DNA from: Gonapodya prolifera JEL478
Lineage: Eukaryota; Monoblepharomycota; Monoblepharidomycetes; Monoblepharidales; Gonapodyaceae
Length of the DNA stretch: 64,000 nt
Assembly (NCBI GenBank): GCA_001574975.1
Contig: KQ965739.1
Span: forward strand, 164,656-228,655
Direction of reading: 5' to 3'
Below, one piece after another: positions 12,176 to 21,763 of the stretch (position 1 is its first letter; each line of letters starts with the position of its first letter). Under the pieces are notes generated by a model. The model searched no databases and was not told where the DNA came from. It saw only the letters and a list, made by a program, of their open reading frames with translations. The position numbers and the translations under genes were made by a program.

Positions 12176-12546
12176 TTTGCAGAGTCAACAAAAGCAAGTC
12201 TGAGAGGTGGTATCAAAGAAGGAGATGTTAGTAATGATTATCAAGCACGTGGAACCTCCAAGGTTCACCGCGACGCATGTCCGTACAGCATTGCTCGATG
12301 GGATCACTTCCGAACGGTCGAGGAGCTCCAAGAGCGGCAGCAAAAGTCATCAACAACATATCATGGAGCGGGCGCAGCAAGACTCACGACACGCGATTGC
12401 AGTGTGGCCCTTTTGGAGTTTTCACTCGGTTTCTACAAGGGAGCGCTGTGCCACAACTGAACTCCGTCAAGTCGTGGAAACTTCCGTTATTCAATGCAAA
12501 AAGTTATGGCTCCTACATACAAAAATACTCTGCGCACGCACAATGT
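12176..12546. other. Intergenic, nothing recognised
   Basis: Lies between the 3' end of the CBM1/transmembrane gene and the start of the RS-protein gene, both on the - strand. It should hold the terminator of the first and the promoter of the second. No conserved motif or repeat was seen. Confidence 0.5.
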
Positions 12547-14997
12547 TCACCATTTTGACCACCCACGGATATCCTGGCGATCCTTTACATCTGCTTCGAG
12601 GCGATCGAATACCTCCTGGAGCTTCACCACAACGTCACTTTCTTCTGTTCCCTGAGAGTTCACACTGGCCCCGCTCGGGTTGGGGTATCCAATGGGGTAC
12701 CCAGGGGTGGTGAAATTGGAGTTCTCATTCAGCGGGGACGGCACTGGTAGCTTCGCTCCTGAACCACTCGACCATCCCCGACCGTATTCAGGTATGCCTT
12801 GCCACAGACTGGAATGCGTTGACGGTTTCGTTGTATTCCGCCCACTATCTGCAGACGAAGACACCGAGTGACCTGTGAAGCTTGGTGACGATTGAGGTAT
12901 ATAGGAAGACGAGGATCCACTAAATGTGGGTGATTTGAATCCGGGCTGCTCGGCGGAAGTCATGGAGACCGCGGGTTCGGGTGAGGGCAGGGCGTACGTG
13001 GGTGGATATGCAATCGACGATCCAAATGATGGGGCGCCAGTCTGAAGCATGGGAAGAACTGGCGAGACCGCCGGATGTTCCATGCTCGACATTTCGTCAA
13101 CGTTGCCGCGGCGGGTAAAAAAACGTGCGATGGACGATTCCCGCGATGGCGCTTCTCGCGATGGCGCTCGACGATAACCCCGTGCCGCGGCAGCTTCTCG
13201 AGCATCCCAAGGTTGAGCGGGTTCAAACTGAGGTGCTTTGCCTGACGAAGTGAAGGAATACGGTAGAGTACGTCAGACCGAGTACATCAGACCAGACAAT
13301 TCACGACATATCACAATGCCCGCGAGCAAGCAATAAACGCCTGCACGTACTTGCTTTCATCCTTCTTGCAACGACGACTCCCAATCCAGACAGCACAAGC
13401 AAAAGTGCAGCGATCCCTCCTCCAACGGCAGCATAGGTTATCCATCCTGGACTATTGTTGGGCGATCCCGGATCTACAGCTCTCGTGCCTGCGTCACCGC
13501 CGCCACCACTTTGACTTGACGGCGGCAACGAGGTGGTACCAGTTCGACCACCCACGGAATTGGCCGCTGCGGTCACCCCCGCAGCACCTCTGCTCGTAGT
13601 TGTTGACGAGGTGCCGTAGTGGGCGAGGAGTGGGTTCCCGGCGTCATCCGTTGCTTCAGGATCTGGTGTACTCGAGGTTGAAGGTGACTGTGGATTCCTG
13701 ACTGTTTGCGTCGCACCATCTGTCGCTGCGGGAGGTGGTTCCTGTGTCACGGGTGCAACACCCGAGGTGGCAGTAGCCGGAGGGGGAGGTAGCGGTGGAG
13801 GGGCACCAGGAGGAGGAGGGGGTGGGGGGGTGGGGCTGCATTGAGCGATTCAGTTGCAAAGTCGGCTTAACAGAAAATGAAGAAGAAAATCTCACGGCGG
13901 CGGCACTCTAATGCGCATTGGTAAAGAAAACAACTGTGTGATCAGGCGACGTAAACAGGCACAAAGGTGGAATAAAACACTCACATTACAGGAGGAGGTC
14001 TTCGGGATGTAATCGCGAAATTGGGATGAAGGCACTATGTAAGCACCATATGAATGCCAAGGAATGCAGCACTTACGGAGGAGGTGGCAGTGCCGGTCTG
14101 CCGATCCCGCAGATGTAAAAGGAGTGAAGCGGTTGAGATTTTGTGAAATTCACGGGCAGCAGCAACTCGACGTTCCAAACTCACGGAGGCGGTGGGGGTG
14201 GGGGTGGGGGTGGAGGGCTTCAACAAACGAACGGATGTGGGTCTCCGAAGAACTGATAAACCAACTTAGTACTTACGGTGGGGATGGAGGTGGGGGCGGT
14301 GGACTTTTAGAAGTGGCGGGAAAGATTGGTCAAGATGATTTTGAGAGCATCTCTTCGTTGATAAGACTTACGGAGGGGGTCGAGGCGGTGGTGGGCTGAC
14401 GAATGGCAGGAAAGTTGGCGTGAGCAAAGCATTGAGACTTTTGAAACCGAGACATACTCACGGCGGCGGTGGTGGTGGCGGCGGCGGAGGTGGATTTCCC
14501 GCCTGAGGAATTGCGAGATGTGAGATAGATGAATGTCGCCCTCCTCCCACCACGGGTCCACATCTTCACGCCCCCAACTAGCGACATCAACTGCCACCGA
14601 ACTCCGCAGTATCACTGAGTCTCCCTTCCACCCCCTTCACGAATCCGAGACACCCGTCAACCTACGACGCATTGGTAGTAGTATGGATTCTTGCAAAATC
14701 AACAAGGTTAGCGAGGAAGAAAAGGTGCGTGTATGCGCCTCAAATCACCTGTACCACACAAGTTGAACCCGCTTGACAACAAGTGGCCCCATTCCAGTTT
14801 ATCCCCCCACATTGATAGTACAGCGCCGAGCACGGTGCACGAGCAAAAATCCTTCGCTCTTGTAACGAAAATTGAGACGATATTTCGGGGTGTTCGTTGT
14901 CAGACTTGCGATCGGTCCCAGCGGTCAAGACCAAGACAGGGATGGACAGCGCAACGACGAGCACCGCCAGTCGCCGCCATGCAGGTGTGGACGCCAT
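12547..14997 (-). CDS. CBM1 cellulose-binding, polyproline-stalk, single-pass membrane protein
   Basis: Eleven exons keep one frame for 541 residues: 14997-14749, 14689-14666, 14502-14462, 14395-14372, 14303-14277, 14217-14185, 14097-14077, 13999-13985, 13907-13896, 13835-13351, 13241-12547. The protein begins with a signal peptide (MASTPAWRRLAVLVVALSIP), then a complete fungal CBM1 (CSALYYQCGGINWNGATCC, AGSTCVVQ, NPYYYQC) whose aromatic and Cys spacing fits cellulose binding. Exons 3-9 are tiny (12-41 bp) and encode almost only proline. Exon 10 continues with PPP-rich and Thr/Ser-rich residues and a membrane span (ITYAAVGGGIAALLLVLSGL, then VVVARRMK). The ~230-residue Ser/Pro-rich tail should be cytoplasmic. 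CBM1 is normally on secreted enzymes. Here it sits on a membrane anchor without a catalytic domain, suggesting a wall/cellulose sensor or adhesin. Micro-exon borders are inferred from phase. Confidence 0.8.
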
Positions 14998-16170
14998 CGT
15001 CCGACCTCGCCGGGTGGTGGAATTTCTGTGGTGCAATCGCAGGAAAATCGTGACAACTGGATAATTCCGGTTTTGGAAGACCTGTGCGTGGTGTGGCGTA
15101 ACTGGCAACCGCAGGACAAAAAAAGACCTGATGAGATGGACTCTGATGGCAACGAAGACATACTGTTGCAATAGTGTCTCCGGACCAAGCTATCGCATCA
15201 TTTCAGAATCCAAAATCGGTGTGGTCAATATGGTACAAGTAAAATTAAACTACTGGGTAATGCTTTCAGTCAACGTCCTTGGGTATGTCCAATGGATTGC
15301 TCTGAGTGGAGCACCACTGGTGGGCGCACAATTGCATATTGCAAGTTGTGAAGGCTCTGAGGTTCCTCCACAGGTCCTTGCACATCCTGAAACAATTTTA
15401 CAGATTGAGACACTTGGTGGTAATTGTTCCAGTGCCAATTATGACTAAAAAAACTTTGGCAAATGGAACTCACCTTTGACTCAACATTTCCAGTGTATTG
15501 CACCAGGTACCATATTTGAAGATGGCATCATCATTGGGATCCCATACGAACCCTCTTGTTGCAAGAGTATGGACCTTGTGACAGTGCACAAGCAAGATTC
15601 ATACTGACTTGGAGGACTGTCTGTATGCGCAGGGGATGTTGCCAAGACACAAAATCACCAGCAGTGAGTTGAATTTCATTGGTGGCAGTGGGTTCATACT
15701 AAACAGGCATGTCATCAGGAGAGCATAGAATCATACAGGAAGGTTCTACCCACGTACTCAATTACCAAGAATGGTTGAGGATGGGACTATACCACTTTTG
15801 TTTCATGTTGCATTTGCATTGGACCTGCGACACGAATGAAGTTCCACTTTCATGGAACCAATATTAGTGAGCCCCAAAGCAATGCTAGAATGCTTCCTTA
15901 CATGAGCCTAATAATTGAGTTCCGCGTAAACATCAGTGTAATGGAAATTACTCAGGAACAATTTGCACTCACTGAAGTAGAGTTTGGCAGACATTTTTTT
16001 TTCTTTCCTTTCTCCCTCTTCTCCTTTTTTGTGGTGCTGGAACCTCCAGCACTTGTTTGACTCATTGGGGGTGATGCCTGCCTCCCAGTTTGCACAGAGA
16101 ATCTGGACTCTGGTGCAGCAAGGAGTTCAACTGTGCTGGAGAATAATGTGGTGGGATCAGCTCTTGGGTA
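14998..16170. other. Promoter side of the CBM1 gene, then decayed repeat-like DNA
   Basis: The first ~200 bp are the 5' flank of the CBM1 gene. From about 15220 the base composition and word usage change to that of the repeat blocks (long runs of tgg/ctg words, no host-like frames). Short frames on both strands are broken. Peptides such as CARTCGGTSEP on the - strand hint at an eroded Cys- or Leu-rich ectodomain but are not assignable. Confidence 0.45.
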
Positions 16171-16650
16171 TCAAGTGGGGGTTCTGAGTCTGTGCACAAC
16201 ATTAGCTGAACAACTCTTGCTCATGAATGGCAAGGACTTACTCTGCAAAGACTTTGGCCTTCTTTTCCACCAGTTAATTAAAAGGGCCCCAACAATTGCC
16301 CCTAAAAGTACAACACCACCAATGATCACTGCAATAAGAGGAATCAATTGTTTGGGCTTCCCATCCTCCTTGTCTCCTCCAGTCAAAGGTGCCATTGAGG
16401 GAGTAGATGATGAATTCCCTTTCTTTTTTGTGTCTATGCACGCATCAGCAGTACCAATGGGGAGCTCAGTCTGTCTGATACTGTTGTAAGGGGATCAAGG
16501 GGTTCTGGGGGGTTTGTCTTGACTGCTACAACTTTATTGGCATTCTTCCACTAAAGCTATTTGAGATTAATGGGTTAATTGTGGACTTTGCCACCAATCA
16601 TGCTAGAGCCACTGACCAGGCTGGGTGGGTACCACTTCCAATCTATCTTG
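16171..16650 (-). pseudogene. Remnant of a leucine-rich-repeat/transmembrane receptor-like gene
   Basis: On the - strand an LRR-like string SNSFSGRMPIKL (about 16580-16520) is followed, after a break, by PIGTADACIDTKKKGNSSS, an acidic/basic juxtamembrane stretch, a 22-residue membrane span (LIPLIAVIIGGVVLLGAIVGALL) split here as LIPLIAVIIGGVVLLGAI and VGALLINWW, and a basic stop-transfer KRRPKS. The open frame ends at 16171. No signal peptide or kinase domain can be joined, and stops lie between the LRR piece and the span. It sits between transposon fragments, so it is best read as a dead host gene or a captured gene fragment. Confidence 0.5.
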
Positions 16651-17384
16651 CAGCAAAAGAGCTCCTTTGTAAGATTGCTGACCAGTTTGCCAATCAGCAA
16701 CAAAGACTGGTACACCTGCAGGGCAATTCTGATGCAAGAATTGAACCATGTCCACAAAGCTGTCAAGAATGAGATTGCAAAAACGCCTAAGGCAGATTGG
16801 CAATGTTCCATGTGCACCACCTTCTTCTCAATGCTGAGCTATGATGTGCCCTGGACATTGTTGAAAAGAGTGAAGATGACAGAAACTGACTTGGTGAGTA
16901 TGACTCCTTCAAATTTTTGTTTTTGAGAAAGAGCAACTTATTAGAACATTTGAGTTGGGCAATCAGGAAATGAGGAGCAGTGGGGAAAAACCAATCAAAC
17001 TGGGACATGCAGACATGGATTATTGAGGAGTTTGGCATACGCAAGGTTTTTCTGACTGACACATGAACTCATCCACTGTTTTTTCCTCTACATGACAGTT
17101 GGGCAGCACAGCCATTTCCTTGCTCCATGCCATCATGCACTTGTGAGAAAAGAGTTGTGGTGCAATTGCCAATCCAAAGGTGCTGCACAAGCTGCCAAAT
17201 ATGGAGTATTGGAACTTTACATGATTTGCAAGGAGGCTATCCCTAAGTTGCAGTTGCTGCCCTGTGATGGAACAATAAGGAGATAAACAGCATTCTAACC
17301 AGTATTAACTGTCAGTGTGCATATGGGGATCTTCACAGGTACATTGCAGGGATTTTCTCATCTCTGAGCTGCACAAAGCTGCAG
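16651..17384. other. Unassigned repeat-block sequence
   Basis: Only short open frames with no recognisable domain. A 64-codon + strand frame at 17092-17286 is the longest and has no family resemblance I can name. The style of sequence matches the flanking mobile DNA. Confidence 0.4.
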
Positions 17385-17622
17385 TGTCACACTGACATCC
17401 ACTAATGTGGAGTGTATAGTGTAGTATGAGTGTTGGGTATTAGCTGCTGTGCCACTACTGTGGCCGCGGGTTTAGATGTGCACACCTGCAGGACGTGCCC
17501 TAAGTTTGGCATCACGTTCCTGCAGGTGAGTTCTATGCACATTACGTCTTGCTATGTACATCTGATCATATATACACATTCCTGCAGTTTACAGGCTTGT
17601 GCAGCTCACCTAGGTTGTGTAG
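17385..17622 (+). repeat. Complete U-family MITE-like element
   Basis: This 238-bp uninterrupted copy serves as reference for the family. It starts tgtcacactgacatcc, has an internal near-palindrome around cacctgcaggacgtgccc / cgttcctgcaggtgag, and ends cctaggttgtgtag. Flanks agctgcag (17377-17384) and gcatgcag (17622-17629, shifted by one base) are 6/8 identical, fitting an 8-bp duplication. It has no coding capacity. Confidence 0.75.
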
Positions 17623-18224
17623 CATGCAGGTCCCAATGTCAAGCTAAGCAAGTAGACCATGGAGAGATTGCTCTCTTCCCTCACCTGAATTCTTCTTGGC
17701 ACTTCAGACCCTGGTGCTATGCCAAAAAGGATGAGGAGGAATCTGTTCTGGCTGGTTTAATTGCTGGGGTGAACAATAAACTGGAGGACCCAGATATCAG
17801 CGCAGACATAAGGGCAACTGTTGATGCAGTGCCGGGACCATTTGGAGAATTGAGACAGTGACAGTGACTACAATTATGAGAGTGAAGGAGGTGATGCCAA
17901 GGACATGGGTGAAGACGCAGATGGCACAGACATTCCATCTTTCATTGGCTGGCTTGACTGCATGTGGTCAAGGAGCCAGATGACCACAAATGAGTGGAAA
18001 CTTCATGAAAGATTGACAAAGAATTACACAGATTTGGGTGAAATTGATGGGCTGTCCAAGCTGCAAGATGACATGTTGCATCCTCTGATCAAGGAAAGGG
18101 GGCTATACTGCACTCCAAAGAGATCTTTGGCAAATGCCTTGAACAAGGCTCCCTTGGGAAAGCACTCAAAGTCATTGCTGCCATGGTGCAAAAGGAAGGG
18201 GTGAAACTGCTCCCAGCCAAAGGT
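17623..18224 (+). other. Fragment of an unidentified mobile-element gene
   Basis: A + strand frame to 17861 encodes VLAGLIAGVNNKLEDPDISA and nearby residues, and another at 17905-18204 encodes IGWLDCMWSRSQMTTNEWKL and onward. They read like neighbouring parts of one acidic/helical protein interrupted by frame breaks. This part precedes element E on the right side and has no counterpart in the left copy within the window. Family unknown. Confidence 0.4.
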
Positions 18225-20342
18225 TCAAAGGAAGTGACTTTGCATGCACCATGTGTGATATACTCATCAGGATACAATCATTGACACATACCAAGGATAA
18301 ATCCACTAGGTTTCAGTTTGGAGATGGTGTCTCTGGGATTATCCTGCCAGCAGGCACATATAAGACTGTTGATTGTTTTGTCTGCCACCATATACTTGAC
18401 TTAGTTGAAATTTGGAAACAGAGGGTCCTGTCAAGTGAAATCTCTATGGAACCATCTGATCCATTGAACCTTTCCATAGATGGTGGTGAAGTTCCCTTGT
18501 GAGATTTTGTTAAGCTGAGAATGGGAGAGTACTTTGAAGTACAACACTGATGCAAAAAAGTCTGCAAGTCCAAGGATGGGGCACCACCATAATTGGAGTT
18601 TCTGGATTCAGGTTTCCTGGCTGGGAGAGTGCCACCAAACATTGTTTGCTTGTCTTCCCCCTTTACATGGCCAACCCTGCACAAATTCTTAACAAGACTG
18701 GCATGTTAAACACTTCCACTAAATTTTGGACCCCTTTCATTGGATTCTTCCACTAGATCTTTGCACCAGGTCATGCGCTTTGTGGACAAGTGTTGGACCC
18801 AACAATAGCACCTCTACCCAAGATTTTTCTTTGAGACAGATGGTCATGGTGCCCGTTTTCTATTCTTTAACCCTGATTCCAGCACTGCTCAAAAGGCCAG
18901 TTCAGTTGCCATAACTGGTTATAAGTTGGATCCCATGGAAGGGACTGATAGGTATTGGAAGTGTCTTTTTGTAGTGAGTCTCTGTGTGAGGAATGGTAAA
19001 ACATATGGGCATTAAATCCAGCAATAGCATTGAATACAAATTTGCATAAACTTTTTAGCTGCATCCCAGTGATGTTGAATTATACAAGTCCTTGATGGTA
19101 GCTGATCAACCACAGATAGCGCAAGGGCAAGACAATCCTATGGATGTAGATGTCCCCTCTGTAGCAGCTGATGAAGGTCATTGTGGGTATCCTCTCTCCT
19201 TTTCTGCAGTGTTTCATGTTTTCTGTGCTCACTTGTTGAAGCTGAGAAAAAATTGCTTCTATGGTTTATTATCCCTTCATAGCTACACTCTGCACATCTC
19301 TGCATGTTGGACTAGAGTTTGCAATGCCTGACTGGCAAGAAGGCTTAACGTCTTTGGATATGGTGATGCACAAGATCAATGTTGGACCTGGAACTTCTGG
19401 CACCCAGATTGTGTTTGAGGGCCACCAGCACATCTCTGGAAAGGGTTTCTGCTACCTCAACAAGATACCAGAATGGGCCAGTGTGGGAAGTTTAGATGTA
19501 GTCTGATTAGTGACGTTGGGCAACCACATCATATCCATTAAGAGGAGTGAGTCTCACTCCTCTTGTTTTTGGCCATCTTCCTGGCAACACTGATCCAACC
19601 CATTGGCTTCTCACTCACTGTCCTCTGATTCTGCACCCCAGGAGAGAAAGATTTTATCCATGGCATGTGCTCCACAGTGCACATTGACGCAGATGGAAGG
19701 TTTCAAATCCATTCCATCCCATTTCAGAATTCTGGTGGGGACAAGAATGTTGCACTGGCCAGAGCACTTGGATGAAGGCAGTGACAGAGGAACTGCAGAG
19801 CATGCACAAGGAGCACTTGGCACCACTCTTGCAGAACAGCTTGCAGGTAATGACTCCAGAGGAATACACCGTTAACACTGCAGCCTGTAAAGATTCATTT
19901 AATGCCATTGTTGCCAACCACTGTTCCAAACACCACCTGCGGCTCTGCAAAAGAAAGTTTCACCAGTTCCAGTGGTTCACAGTGTCAGTGGTGAACAAAA
20001 TATTGGCTGTGGATGATGCAGCTCATGCTGAGGATGTGGTGGAGCAGTTTGAAGCAGAAGAGTGGGCAAAGCACCTGCTGCAGTGGACCCCATTGGAAGA
20101 GCAAAGGGCAGATTAGAGGAAGAGCACAAAGGAGTATGAGTGCAAAAACCTTGTTGTTGATGCCCAAATAATTGTTATCAGGAAGCCAACCTTCCAATCA
20201 TGTGCAAGGGCTGGCTGCATTGTGAACCCCAAGGAAATGGTCCAGCTTCTTGGTTGGCTCTTCCATGTTACTGTGACAGTACAACTCTTCAAAGGTGAGC
20301 ATTACTGGTTTGGAGGATGAGACTTGGGGGGCATGAAGGGTG
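18225..20342 (+). mobile_element. Unclassified element E, right copy
   Basis: This + strand copy matches 5245-2362 on the - strand for its full length once the two U insertions in the left copy are removed (about 2.1 kb each). Conserved conceptual pieces in order are TRFQFGDGVSGIILPAGTY, WKQRVLSSEISMEP, IAQGQDNPMDVDVPSVA, INVGPGTSGTQIVFEGHQ and a 115-codon open frame at 19772-20116 (TEELQSMHKEHLAPLLQNSL). Homology stops at about 20342. No transposase, polymerase or other known domain is visible. Together the two copies form an inverted pair around four host genes. Confidence 0.65.
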
Positions 20343-21763
20343 TGGGACAGTGCGAGTTGGAAGCAACCCACCAGTTCAAACCATGTGGCAACTCAACGTG
20401 AGCAAAACTGACAATGTCTCTTACCACACAGACCTGCCCCCATTGCATGGGAGAGTTGACACCAATCAAAGACGATATCTGACATAAACTCTGCAAGAAC
20501 TGCCAGCACTCACCTCAGACCCCAGATCCCACTAGCAGCCATGGCGGTAGCAGTGCTGGCAGCCAGGTGAGTGACATTGCGTGACAGAATGACAAGAGGT
20601 TACCTCTACTGTGCCAACATCACAACTCGCTAGATCCAGATGACACCAACCCTTGCTGACCTTCCACTCAAAGTCAATAAAAATTCAAGTACTGCGCTAA
20701 TCTTTATGATGAAGCTTTGGACTGTCGTGGCCACTGGACATTTGCGCGGACGTTAAAGGCGACCAGACTCTGCGAAATCCAGTTGGCCACTCGTCCCAAG
20801 GAAACGTAACAAGCCGCACAACACAAGGAAGGCGGCAATTAATTCCGAAGGTAAGTCATCATTGCGTGATGGGGTGGGAGATAGAAACCCGACAATGTGG
20901 CCGCAACAGACATATCAACGCCACCTAGATTTTTTTTCTTTTGCGTACAGGCCTAATGTGCAGAAACTAACACGATCTTCGGATAATGTGGAACGATTTC
21001 ATTTTAAATCAGGGGATCGAAGTTATTACCTTGTAATTCACGCTGCCGTGTTAATGTGACACATTATTCTACATTGATCTATTCTTCGATGGGGAGCAAA
21101 CGCGGATGGGGAAGTAAGTTGGTGAGGGACAACATTTTTGTGCCGAGCCTGGAGTGCGGTGCATTGGATTCTCTGACCGCACTGAGATCCAATACCGTCC
21201 ACTTGAGAGTGAGTCTCTGGGATCGACAGGGGAAGGGATAAGGAAGACCGATGCCTGCTCTGGGATGGATGTAGAGAGGGGAGTGCGGACAACGTTCGGA
21301 GACTTCAGCCACCGCCGGGATGGAGCGGAGGCTTATGACAGAGGACGCAACACAGGAGCAGGGAAAGCTCAGAGAAGCACTCTCGTATATATTTATAGGA
21401 GCGACTGAGAGTGCGGAAGTAGTGGGGGAAGTTGGTGGCTTGGTGGACAGGACGGAAGAGGGTTTATGGACAGAAGAGCTGAGAAGCTGAGACCAACAGC
21501 GCTAGTCGATGGCGCGCGGACAGTTACGACTACAACTCTCCCTTTGAGCGTGTGTAGCTTGAGTCTGGACGTGGGTCGGGAAGTCGTTTTGCCCGCTGCG
21601 GTGGGTCTTGACAGAGGATCGTGATCTAAGTTACCAGCAACTGGAACACGGTTGAGACACGTTTGCACGCGCTGCTCGATGACAGTACGGCGCGTTGATA
21701 CCTTGTGATCGTGTCAATATGCGTTCGTTGGAATTCCAGCTTCACTTCTCCCCTCTCTGAAGC
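20343..21763. other. Junction of repeat block with CK1 upstream region
   Basis: From 20343 to about 20600 the sequence still resembles mobile DNA but has no partner in the window. From about 20700 it changes to host-like sequence and contains the promoter and 5' leader of the casein kinase gene. No gene is supported on either strand. Confidence 0.5.

Noticed and set aside
12207-12713. 168-codon + strand frame
   Set aside because: It runs antisense into the tail exon of the CBM1 membrane protein and shows no conserved features.
1-20342. CRISPR array or bacterial origin for the repeat blocks
   Set aside because: Repeats are few, long and inverted, without regular spacers; all genes have introns.
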